A DNA stretch of 10,432 nt from CAZNFR01 sp964572225 (GTDB lineage Bacteria > Bacteroidota > Bacteroidia > Bacteroidales > GCA-2748055): positions 1 to 10,432 of the forward strand of contig CAZNFR010000105.1 of the NCBI GenBank assembly GCA_964572225.1, read 5' to 3'. Made by a program: the position numbers and the translations under genes. The notes under the pieces are model-generated. The model made no database searches. It was not told the origin of the DNA and saw nothing but the letters and a program-made list of their open reading frames with translations. Below are positions 1-7,116 of the stretch, one piece after another. Position 1 is the stretch's first letter. Every line of letters starts with the position of its first letter.

Positions 1-2
1 CC

Positions 3-170
3 CATATTATAACCGGTTATCTGTCCAAGTTCATTAACCCCATTGAGTTTCCAAAATCGCATTTTTGTAAAGCATTTTTCCGGTTATCTCAGATCGAAAA
101 TGAAGTTATTTCATTTGGAAAAACTATCCAATGCTTTTTTGATGTAATTCGCTGTATGACTGAAATATAG
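3..170 (+). other. Open reading stretch entering from left edge, possible 3' end of an unknown gene
   Basis: One plus-strand frame is open from the window edge to a TAG at 168-170, giving about 55 codons with no recognisable motif. The other two plus frames and all minus frames are broken by stops in this stretch. The translation contains runs such as CKAFFRLSQIENEV, which could be protein-like, but I recognise no family. It may be the tail of a gene starting outside the window, a decayed remnant, or chance. No terminator directly follows it. Confidence 0.15.
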
Positions 171-528
171 AATTATTCTTTGTTGATGAATTGTTTTGGA
201 ATAAGGAAGGAATTTCTTATATTATTGGATCTGAGGGATAAATAAAACATATGGATTGCTAATGATAATAGGGGGTTAAGGACTTCAAAGACCCTTTTGA
301 TTTTGATTTAGATTTGGCTTTTGGTGAATCAGAATCTCTATCACACCTCCGGGGGAGACATATTCTCTGTTATACAGATTGGTTATAAAATCAAGTCTGG
401 TGGCTTTCAATGGGATCTGTGGAAGAGTTGGGGATTTAGGGAGGTAACAAAGATGCAGAGATAGAGGGATCCGGGGATACAGGTAGGGTTTTGGTTTGGG
501 AAATGTAATACAATTAGTACCCTTATTG
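171..528. other. Intergenic stretch with no gene seen
   Basis: I see no open frame of useful length, no RNA gene, and no array or insertion-sequence end here. The right half (about 420-510) is purine-rich on the plus strand and contains a short CTCC/GGAG palindrome near 350. It may be decayed sequence. The 10-base word CCGGTTATCT occurs twice just upstream (13-22 and 80-89), which could be chance. Confidence 0.4.
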
Positions 529-556
529 TAAAAAAAAGCACCTTAACCGGTGCTTT
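529..556 (-). terminator. Intrinsic terminator of the DUF1573 gene
   Basis: Read on the minus strand, a perfect 8-bp stem (AAAGCACC / GGTGCTTT, plus-strand arms 535-542 and 549-556) closes a 6-base loop. It runs straight into a T tract (the A run at 530-537 on the plus strand). It lies 22 bases past the stop codon of the DUF1573 gene. On the plus strand the hairpin is followed by ACTTTTTT, so it may also work in the other direction. Confidence 0.8.
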
Positions 557-578
557 ACTTTTTTATCCAAGTGTGGGT

Positions 579-1664
579 TTATTTCACGATTTCACCGCGT
601 ATCCACAGGATTTCCCGGGGTTTGTCGGGATCGTTGGTGATAACGGTTACGGTTTTATTTTGTTTGCCCAGTTTGCCGGCCGAGTTGAAGGTAACCTTGA
701 TTCCGGTTTTTTCTCCGGGTTTGATTACCTTATTATCCATCACTACAGCAGTGCAACCGCAGCTTGCGTTCACTTTCCGGATGATCAGGTCGGAGCTGCC
801 GGTATTGGTAAGCTCATATTCATAGCTTACTTTTTCTCCCTGTTTGATCTGATCGAAATTAAAGGTGCTGCTGGCAAATTCAGCATGAGCGGCGTTGGCT
901 CTTTCCTCGGCCGACAGAGAGGAGAAGTCCTCCTGAATATTGGCACTTACGATCAGACGGTTGTTCCGGTCGGCAACTCCGTCAATGTATATACTGAGCC
1001 TGTCAATTATGAAATCCCAGTCATCCTGTTTATCCGACAGGTAGCTCACTTCAATTTCTCCGGTTTCCCCGGGTCCGGGTTTCGGATTGGTCACATGTAC
1101 CTTTATATGTTCGGGAAGATCTCTTACCTCCAGGGAATGAGCTTTATCGGAGGTGTTCATATACTCCACTACCTTCCTTTGGGGAGTACCTTTTAAGAGG
1201 GTCCCAAAGCTAAGGTGATTGGTCTTAAACCGGATATCGCCCATAGCGTAGCGGTAAACTTCCTCATTGGAAAGAGGCTTGGGTATCACTTTGCCGGTAA
1301 TCCTGAGTCTGACGGCAGGAGTAGACGAATTTGTCTGAACATTGATGTATTTGTCGAAATGCCCCGGCCGGTTTTTGGGATTAAATTCAGCATTTACAAA
1401 GCCTTTTTCTCCCGGCATCACTGGTTCTTTGGTCCAGGATGGGGTTGTGCACCCACAGGAAGAGGTTACCCTCTGTACAATAAGAGGTTCGTTACCGGTA
1501 TTAAGAAATTCAAACTTGTAATTAACGGTTCCATCGGCCTCTTTAATTTCCCCGAAATCGTGAACAGTGTTCCCAAAGGAGATATTGGCATTCTTTTGCT
1601 GACTGTAAACTGTAAGGGCGGAGGCCAGCAAAATGATCATAAAGGATACGTATTTCTTTCTCAT
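579..1664 (-). CDS. Exported DUF1573 protein with repeated Ig-like domains
   Basis: This 361-residue protein starts with a signal peptide (MRKK, then a hydrophobic run to about residue 20, cleavage probably near S21-Q22), so it is likely periplasmic or surface exposed. Three Ig-like beta-sandwich segments follow. Residues about 27-127 and 265-360 match the DUF1573 pattern: 'FG.I..G......F...NTG...L.I......SCGCT', then a PGE turn and a late 'GKV/GEI' strand. Each carries the CGC motif (C70/C72 and C302/C304). The middle segment (about 140-245) keeps the fold pattern but has no CGC. DUF1573 proteins are common in Bacteroidota and have no settled function; an envelope binding or scaffold role is inference. 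The ATG follows AAGGA, a weak ribosome site. A good promoter lies upstream and a strong terminator downstream, so the gene is probably monocistronic. Confidence 0.85.
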   Translation of the reverse strand: MRKKYVSFMIILLASALTVYSQQKNANISFGNTVHDFGEIKEADGTVNYKFEFLNTGNEPLIVQRVTSSCGCTTPSWTKEPVMPGEKGFVNAEFNPKNRPGHFDKYINVQTNSSTPAVRLRITGKVIPKPLSNEEVYRYAMGDIRFKTNHLSFGTLLKGTPQRKVVEYMNTSDKAHSLEVRDLPEHIKVHVTNPKPGPGETGEIEVSYLSDKQDDWDFIIDRLSIYIDGVADRNNRLIVSANIQEDFSSLSAEERANAAHAEFASSTFNFDQIKQGEKVSYEYELTNTGSSDLIIRKVNASCGCTAVVMDNKVIKPGEKTGIKVTFNSAGKLGKQNKTVTVITNDPDKPREILWIRGEIVK

Positions 1665-1720
1665 TTCCTTAATTTTTTCAGCATACTAACGAGCAAAATA
1701 AGACATTAATTGTTATACAA

Positions 1721-1753
1721 CAAAATTAGTTATTGATCCCGTTTTTATACAAA
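1721..1753 (-). promoter_or_regulatory. Bacteroidota-type promoter for the DUF1573 gene
   Basis: On the minus strand there is a TTTG (1753-1750), a 21-base spacer, then TAATTTTG (1728-1721). This fits the Bacteroidota sigma-ABfr consensus TTG - about 19-21 - TAnnTTTG. Transcription would begin a few bases downstream, leaving a leader of roughly 50 bases before the ATG at 1664. Confidence 0.6.
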
Positions 1754-1907
1754 TAATATTGTTAAAAGTTGCGTTAAATATGGGATAACAATAATTTAAT
1801 GTACTATTCCGGGTCAAATCTCAGTTATAAAATATTTCGGGGTAGCTTTTACGCTGTTATTCATACGAATTAATTATTAATTTTAAGGAATATTTGATAT
1901 TTCGGGT

Positions 1908-4900
1908 GTGAGAAATTATTTACTCTATTTCATAATCATAGTACTGGCTGCCCTTTCATCCAGGGAGCTGAAGGGACAGTTTTACAACGGACATCAGATG
2001 ACCTTCGGTAAGAACCGGGTTCAGTACAATACCTTTTACTGGAAGTTTTACCGGTTTGACCGTTACGATGTGTATTCCTATGATGAAGGTCGTGAGTTGT
2101 CCCTTTACGTGGCCGATTATTTAAAAACCGAATTACCCAGGCTTGAGCGATTCTTTGACTACAATTTCAACAAACGGCTAATTTTTATTGTGTACAACAA
2201 GCTTTCCGATTTCAAGCAAAGTAATGTCGGACAGTTACTGGTAAATGAGGAGGAGGAAGCGAACGTAGGAGGGCTTACCCGGATCATTCAGAATAAAATT
2301 TTCGTGTACTTTGAAGGGGACCACCTTGAGATGCAGAAGCAGATCACCAAGGCGGTTTCCGAGTCGCTGATCACAGAGATGCTGTACGGGAATGATTTCA
2401 GGGATAATTTCACCAGCTCCACCCTTTTAAATTTGCCTGAATGGTACATGCCCGGATTGATTTCCTATATTTCCAATCCCTGGGACTTTGAGCTTGAAAA
2501 CAGGGTAAAAGATGGCATTCTCAGTGAGCGATACGAAAAATTTAATCGCCTGGAAGGGTTAGATGCCCTGTATGCCGGACATTCATTCTGGAAATACATT
2601 GCCGACACCTATGGGGAATCGGTAATTCCCAACATCATTTATCTTACCCGGATTAATAAAAACGTGAACAGCGGATTTCTCTATGTGCTGGGAATGCCGT
2701 TGAAGGACCTTGCCAATGAATGGTTGGGTTATTACATGAATATGTTCATGGAGTTTGAAAGTTACGGGGAGCTTCCGGAGGATGGGAAGGTTTTGAAGAA
2801 GCCCAAAAAGAAAAAGGTCTATTTCCAGGCCAAAATAAGTCCCGACGGGAACTACCTAAGCTATGTTACCAACCAGTTAGGGAGATACAAAATCTACCTT
2901 CATGATCTAAAAACGGGAAAGAGAAAGAAACTCGAAGCCGATGGAAACAAGGTGGAGCAAATCATGGATTATTCTTACCCCCTGATCACCTGGCATCCAT
3001 CGAGCAGGATCATGGCCTGGGTGGAGGAGGAGGAAGGAGAGATAAGGCTTACCTATTATGACATTGACAACAAAGAATATACCACCAGGCTATTCCTCTT
3101 TTATGAGAAAATCCTGGATATCAGTTATTCTGATGACGGACTGAAGTTCCTCATTTCAGGGGTGTACCGGGGGCAGACAGACATATATATTCATGATATC
3201 GTGTCTGCCACCAATCAAAGGATCACCAATGATATCGCCGACGATTTAAGTCCGCGTTTTTATGATAATTCAAGCAAGATCTTATTCTCCTCCAACCGGA
3301 GTACCGATGCCCTGGATGCAGGTTCGGATATTTCGGCCATTTCAAATTATTACAGTTTATTTATTTATGATCTTGAATCTGAATCGGAAGAACTCACACG
3401 AATTACCGACAGGGATTTTGTTACCCGTAAGCAGCCCTATCCTTCAGGAAGGAACAAATTTGTGTATCTGAGTGATAAATCCGGGATATTCAACCGTTAT
3501 TTTGCGGAATACGACAGTGCCATTGCCTATATTGACACCATAACCCATTACCGGTATTTTACCCGTTCCTATCCACTCACAAATTACCGCAGAAATATTA
3601 CCGAGCATCATTTCATCCCATCCACCGGGCGGTATTCTCAGATTATTTACCATGATGGCAGACACCATCTTTATGAGGGCAGAGCGGATTATGAAAACCT
3701 GGCAGATGAGATCCGGATCACACCCTTCAGGGAAGAGTACACGGAGAAGCTATCGGAAGAGGACAGTCTCAGGAACGTTCAGCAAAAGACCATTGTTTTG
3801 CGCGATGTGGTGGACAACAGTATTATCTCCGGTACCGATACGCTGAGACTGGATTTTACCACCATTGATGTAAACAACTATGTTTTTGAGAAGGAGAAAC
3901 TGAATTATTATAACGAAAAATTGCGTGACAATAATCTCAGTCTGGTTATGGACACGGTGAAGGAGGAAAGGCGGGTTTACATTGACTATGAGACCTCATT
4001 TTATCCGAATTATCTGGTGAATCAGGTCGATTTCAGTTTTCTGAATGAGTCCTATCAGACATTCACCGGAGGGGCAGTTTATTATAATCCCGGATTTAAC
4101 CTGCTTTTTAAGGTAGGAGCAACCGATTTGTTTGAAGATTACCGGCTGATCGGGGGCGTTAGGTTTGCAACGGATTTTAATTCGAATGAATACCTTCTGA
4201 GCTTTGAAAATATGAAGGGCCAGTGGGACAAGCAGTTTATTTTTCACAGGCAGGTGTTCAGGGCATCCAATACACAATCCCTGATTAAGACCTATACCCA
4301 TGAACTGATGTTCATCATGAAATACCCCTTCAGTCAGGTTTCTGCCATTCGGGGGTCTGCCATTTTCCGGACTGACCGTTCGGTTTTTCTTTCCACCGAT
4401 TTGTCCAATCTTAATGAACCTGACATAATAAGACCCTGGGGAGGATTGAAGGTCGATTACACCTTTGACAATACCCGTCCCTTGGGAATAAATCTTTATG
4501 AGGGACTCCGTTTTAAGCTTTTTGCCGAGGGTTACAAGCAGATTGATGAGAGGAAATCGGATCTGGTGGTACTCGGGGCCGATTTCCGGCATTATCTGCG
4601 CATTCACCGTTCCCTGATCTGGGCAAACCGGTTTGCGAGCAGTACCTCTTTTGGGAATACCCCTCTGATTTATTATCTGGGAAGTGTGGATAACTGGACC
4701 AATTTCAATCCCAATGTACAGGTTTTTGATCAGTCGGTACCCATAGATTTCAGCAGAAACTATGCTTTTCAGACCCTGGCAACAAATATGAGGGGATTTA
4801 CCCAGAATATTCGTAACGGGAATAATTTTGCCCTGGTGAATACGGAACTTCGCTGGCCCATGATCCGATACTTTGCCAACCGGCCCCTCTCTTCCGCCTT

Positions 4901-5180
4901 CTTAAACAACTTTCAGGTGGTCGGGTTCTTTGATGTGGGCGCGGCCTGGGCCGGACTTCATCCCTGGTCGGGGGAGAATGAATACGATACCGAAGAGATC
5001 AACGAGGGGCCCATAACCGTGATTATTGATTCGAACCGCGAACCTCTGGTGGCCGGTTACGGATTTGGTCTCAGGAGCCGCCTGCTGGGTTATTTCGTGA
5101 GGGTTGACTGGGCCTGGGGGATTGAAAACCGGACCGTCCTTCCCCGCATCTTCTATTTTTCCTTAAATTTGGACTTTTAA
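1908..5180 (+). CDS. Outer-membrane protein: degenerate peptidase-MA-like domain, TolB-like propeller, Omp85 barrel
   Basis: The 1090-residue product begins at GTG; an in-frame TAA lies only 24 bases upstream, and this start gives a clean signal peptide (residues 1 to about 23, ending LKGQ). Residues about 45-285 resemble the peptidase-MA/gluzincin family: the 'LPEWYMPGL' block at 176-184 and the 'HSFWKYI...YGE' block at 225-237. The zinc motif HExxH is replaced by SESLI at 151-155, so the domain is probably not a protease. Residues about 300-600 hold WD40-like PD40 propeller repeats (for example SPDGNYLSYV at 311-320). Residues about 690-1090 look like an Omp85/surface-antigen barrel, with the RGF motif at 962-964, 'FFDVGAAW' at 1007-1014 and a C-terminal phenylalanine typical of BAM substrates. 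No POTRA domains are seen. It is first in a likely operon, 14 bases ahead of the transporter gene. The client or cargo is unknown. Confidence 0.8.
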   Translation: MRNYLLYFIIIVLAALSSRELKGQFYNGHQMTFGKNRVQYNTFYWKFYRFDRYDVYSYDEGRELSLYVADYLKTELPRLERFFDYNFNKRLIFIVYNKLSDFKQSNVGQLLVNEEEEANVGGLTRIIQNKIFVYFEGDHLEMQKQITKAVSESLITEMLYGNDFRDNFTSSTLLNLPEWYMPGLISYISNPWDFELENRVKDGILSERYEKFNRLEGLDALYAGHSFWKYIADTYGESVIPNIIYLTRINKNVNSGFLYVLGMPLKDLANEWLGYYMNMFMEFESYGELPEDGKVLKKPKKKKVYFQAKISPDGNYLSYVTNQLGRYKIYLHDLKTGKRKKLEADGNKVEQIMDYSYPLITWHPSSRIMAWVEEEEGEIRLTYYDIDNKEYTTRLFLFYEKILDISYSDDGLKFLISGVYRGQTDIYIHDIVSATNQRITNDIADDLSPRFYDNSSKILFSSNRSTDALDAGSDISAISNYYSLFIYDLESESEELTRITDRDFVTRKQPYPSGRNKFVYLSDKSGIFNRYFAEYDSAIAYIDTITHYRYFTRSYPLTNYRRNITEHHFIPSTGRYSQIIYHDGRHHLYEGRADYENLADEIRITPFREEYTEKLSEEDSLRNVQQKTIVLRDVVDNSIISGTDTLRLDFTTIDVNNYVFEKEKLNYYNEKLRDNNLSLVMDTVKEERRVYIDYETSFYPNYLVNQVDFSFLNESYQTFTGGAVYYNPGFNLLFKVGATDLFEDYRLIGGVRFATDFNSNEYLLSFENMKGQWDKQFIFHRQVFRASNTQSLIKTYTHELMFIMKYPFSQVSAIRGSAIFRTDRSVFLSTDLSNLNEPDIIRPWGGLKVDYTFDNTRPLGINLYEGLRFKLFAEGYKQIDERKSDLVVLGADFRHYLRIHRSLIWANRFASSTSFGNTPLIYYLGSVDNWTNFNPNVQVFDQSVPIDFSRNYAFQTLATNMRGFTQNIRNGNNFALVNTELRWPMIRYFANRPLSSAFLNNFQVVGFFDVGAAWAGLHPWSGENEYDTEEINEGPITVIIDSNREPLVAGYGFGLRSRLLGYFVRVDWAWGIENRTVLPRIFYFSLNLDF

Positions 5181-5194
5181 TCTGAATTGAACCT

Positions 5195-5563
5195 ATGACG
5201 CTGAGTCACCTTATCATTTTAATTATTGCAGGCCTTCTTGCAGGTTTTGCCGGTGGCATTTTGGGTGTGGGTGGAGGAATTATCATGATCCCGACCCTGG
5301 TTTTTATCATTGGCATGAATCAGCATGATGCGCAGGGAACGACGCTGGCAACCATGCTTGCTCCTATCGGGATCTTCGCGGTGATTAATTACTACCGCGC
5401 CGGTCATGTGAATTTCCGGTATGCACTGATTCTGATGCTGGCTTTTTTGGCCGGCTCCTGGTTTGGTTCAAAAATAGCCATCGAATTGCCAGCAAAAACG
5501 CTTAAACAGATCTTTGGAGTTTTACTGCTGATCGTTGGTGCAAAAATGATCCTTGGAAAATGA
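5195..5563 (+). CDS. Half-length TauE/SafE-family membrane transporter
   Basis: This 122-residue, very hydrophobic protein has four to five predicted membrane segments (about 5-27, 29-40, 50-66, 74-92, 104-119). It carries the TauE/SafE signature near its start: GFAGGILGVGGGIIMIPTL at residues 17-35. Family members that export sulfite, sulfoacetate or other organic anions are usually about 250 residues with two homologous halves. This one holds a single half, so it would have to work as a dimer. The start ATG is 14 bases after the outer-membrane gene. The stop overlaps the start of the M20 hydrolase gene (ATGA), indicating translational coupling. The substrate cannot be read from the sequence; moving a substrate or product of the neighbouring hydrolase is inference. 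Confidence 0.82.
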   Translation: MTLSHLIILIIAGLLAGFAGGILGVGGGIIMIPTLVFIIGMNQHDAQGTTLATMLAPIGIFAVINYYRAGHVNFRYALILMLAFLAGSWFGSKIAIELPAKTLKQIFGVLLLIVGAKMILGK

Positions 5564-6759
5564 ATGAAATTCAACGCTATATAAAGAATCGTGCGGAAGA
5601 GATCCTTGATGAGATCAACTCCATCCGTCGGCATATACATATGCATCCCGAATTGTCCTTTCAGGAGTATGAAACTTCGGAATTTATAAAGCAAACACTC
5701 GATAAATGGGGTGTATTTTACCGCGATGGAATTGTAAAAACCGGTATCCTTGCCAGAATTGATGGGGAAAAACCCGGAAAATCAGTGGCCATTAGAGCAG
5801 ACATGGATGCCTTACCCATACAGGAGGCCAATCCCGTTGAGTACCGGTCGGTGAATGAAGGGGTGATGCATGCCTGCGGACACGATGTACATACTTCCTG
5901 TTTGCTCGGTACTATAAGGATTTTAAACGGGATGAAAGACAGGATAAAGGGTACCCTGTTGTTTGTTTTTCAGCCGGGAGAAGAAAGAATTCCCGGAGGT
6001 GCAAGGCTTATGCTCGAAGAGAATCTCTTCGGAGACCAGGAGCCCGATTTTATGATCGCTCAACATGTTTACCCGGAGATGAGCAGCGGTGAAGCCGGTT
6101 TTCGTCCCGGCATTTACATGGCTTCTGCCGATGAGATCTTCATTACCATTAAGGGCAGGGGAGGTCATGCGGCCATCCCGGAAAGAATTACCGATACCGT
6201 CCTTATTGCTTCCCATATCATTGTTGCACTTCAGCAGGTGGTAAGCAGGAGAAATTCTCCCGGGACACCCAGTGTTCTTTCATTTGGCAAGGTGGAAGCC
6301 CCGGGCGCTGTAAACATTATCCCCAACGAGGTAAAAATTGAAGGTACCTTCCGGACCATGAACGAGGATTGGCGGAAGGAAGCCCATGGCTATATTACCG
6401 ATATCGCCACCAAAACCGCAGAAGCAATGGGAGCCAAAGCAGAGGTGGAAATCCGCAAGGGCTACCCGGTGCTGGTGAACCATCCCGGTCTGACGAAATT
6501 TGCCTCTTCCCTGGCCCGTGAATACCTAGGTGACGAGAAGGTAAGTGATCTCAATATCCGAATGACCGCCGAGGATTTTGCCTATTTCTCCCAGCGTTAC
6601 CCCTCGGTAATGTATAGATTGGGCGTGGCCGAACCGGGTGCGGCCGACTGGCCTTCACTTCACACCCCACTCTTTAATATTCATGAAAATGCCCTGAAAA
6701 CCGGGATTGAGCTTATGACCTGGCTTGGTTACGGCATTCTTATGGCTGATGATCTTTAG
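5560..6759 (+). CDS. M20-family metallo-amidohydrolase (N-acyl amino acid / hippurate hydrolase type)
   Basis: This 399-residue protein is full length for the M20D group, which releases amino acids from N-acyl or aromatic-acyl conjugates with a two-metal centre. Visible motifs are 'RHIHMHPELSFQE' at 24-36, 'IRADMDALPI' at 78-87, 'HACGHDVHT' at 104-112 (metal ligands C106 and H108), 'FQPGEE' at 137-142 (general base E141, ligand E142), H169 in 'AQHV' and H368 in 'LHTP'. The lid/dimerisation domain starts around 187 ('GRGGHAAIPE' at 199-208). No signal peptide is seen, so it is cytoplasmic. The ATG overlaps the transporter stop by ATGA. All catalytic residues are present. The acyl substrate is unknown; no ligase or biosynthetic gene beside it narrows it down. 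No hairpin is visible after the stop. Confidence 0.92.
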   Translation: MNEIQRYIKNRAEEILDEINSIRRHIHMHPELSFQEYETSEFIKQTLDKWGVFYRDGIVKTGILARIDGEKPGKSVAIRADMDALPIQEANPVEYRSVNEGVMHACGHDVHTSCLLGTIRILNGMKDRIKGTLLFVFQPGEERIPGGARLMLEENLFGDQEPDFMIAQHVYPEMSSGEAGFRPGIYMASADEIFITIKGRGGHAAIPERITDTVLIASHIIVALQQVVSRRNSPGTPSVLSFGKVEAPGAVNIIPNEVKIEGTFRTMNEDWRKEAHGYITDIATKTAEAMGAKAEVEIRKGYPVLVNHPGLTKFASSLAREYLGDEKVSDLNIRMTAEDFAYFSQRYPSVMYRLGVAEPGAADWPSLHTPLFNIHENALKTGIELMTWLGYGILMADDL

Positions 6760-6808
6760 CTTCCTTGTTTAGAATAATTTAAAATAAATCCATGCTGCAT
6801 TATATCAT

Positions 6809-6838
6809 TTTGCGATTCGGATCAAGAATTTAATTTTG
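6809..6838 (+). promoter_or_regulatory. Bacteroidota-type promoter for the ferredoxin gene
   Basis: TTTG at 6809-6812, an 18-base spacer, then TAATTTTG at 6831-6838, a full match to the -7 box TAnnTTTG. The predicted leader before the ATG at 6878 is about 33 bases and A/T-rich, with no Shine-Dalgarno site, as is usual for highly translated Bacteroidota genes. The -7 octamer is the same as that ahead of the DUF1573 gene. Confidence 0.65.
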
Positions 6839-6877
6839 CAGTAGTTTAGATTTAGTAGTTAATTAAAGATAATTAAA

Positions 6878-7045
6878 ATGGCTTACGTAATCACTGATGA
6901 TTGTACTGCATGTGGTACATGTATTGATGAATGTCCGGTTGAAGCGATTTCCGAAGGAGACATCTATAAGATTGATCCGGAACTCTGTACCGACTGTGGT
7001 GCATGCGCAGATGTTTGCCCGGTTGAAGCTATTCATCCTGAATAG
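6878..7045 (+). CDS. 2x[4Fe-4S] bacterial-type ferredoxin
   Basis: A 55-residue protein with two clear CxxCxxCxxxCP cluster motifs: C9-C12-C15-C19-P20 and C37-C40-C43-C47-P48. These bind two [4Fe-4S] clusters, so the protein acts as a small, soluble, low-potential electron carrier in the cytoplasm, typical of anaerobic metabolism (pyruvate oxidoreductase, hydrogenase, Rnf and similar partners; the actual partner is not visible here). Length and spacing are those of clostridial-type ferredoxins. It stands 118 bases after the M20 gene, with its own promoter, and ends just ahead of a hairpin terminator, so it is probably expressed alone and strongly. The acidic surface (many Asp and Glu, few Lys) fits this role. 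Confidence 0.95.
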   Translation: MAYVITDDCTACGTCIDECPVEAISEGDIYKIDPELCTDCGACADVCPVEAIHPE

Positions 7046-7064
7046 ATTCCCGGTAAAATATTGA

Positions 7065-7097
7065 AAGAAGGCTGATCCGTAGCGGGTCAGCCTTCTT
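7065..7097. terminator. Convergent hairpin terminator between ferredoxin and galM-like genes
   Basis: A 14-bp stem (arms 7065-7078 and 7084-7097, with one G-U pair) closes a 5-base loop GTAGC. It begins 19 bases after the ferredoxin stop and ends 19 bases before the 3' end of the epimerase gene. The plus-strand tail is GCGTTTTAT; the minus-strand tail is TTTCAATATTTT. Both T tracts are modest, but the long stem makes a two-way terminator likely. Confidence 0.8.
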
Positions 7098-7116
7098 GCG
7101 TTTTATAGTGCCTAGG

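Noticed and set aside
573..1709. Long open frames on the plus strand (573-1196 and 1215-1709)
   Set aside because: They lie antisense to the DUF1573 gene, which has a signal peptide, family motifs, promoter and terminator. Their translations show no domain logic and are mirror effects of its codon use.
1843..1850. Possible -7 box TAGCTTTT for the outer-membrane operon
   Set aside because: The last base differs from TAnnTTTG and no TTG lies at proper spacing upstream, so no promoter is called although one must exist in 1665-1907.
3996..4607. 203-codon minus-strand frame within the outer-membrane gene
   Set aside because: It lies wholly inside the barrel-coding part of the plus-strand gene, whose frame carries recognisable motifs on both sides. 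No ribosome site or domain supports it.
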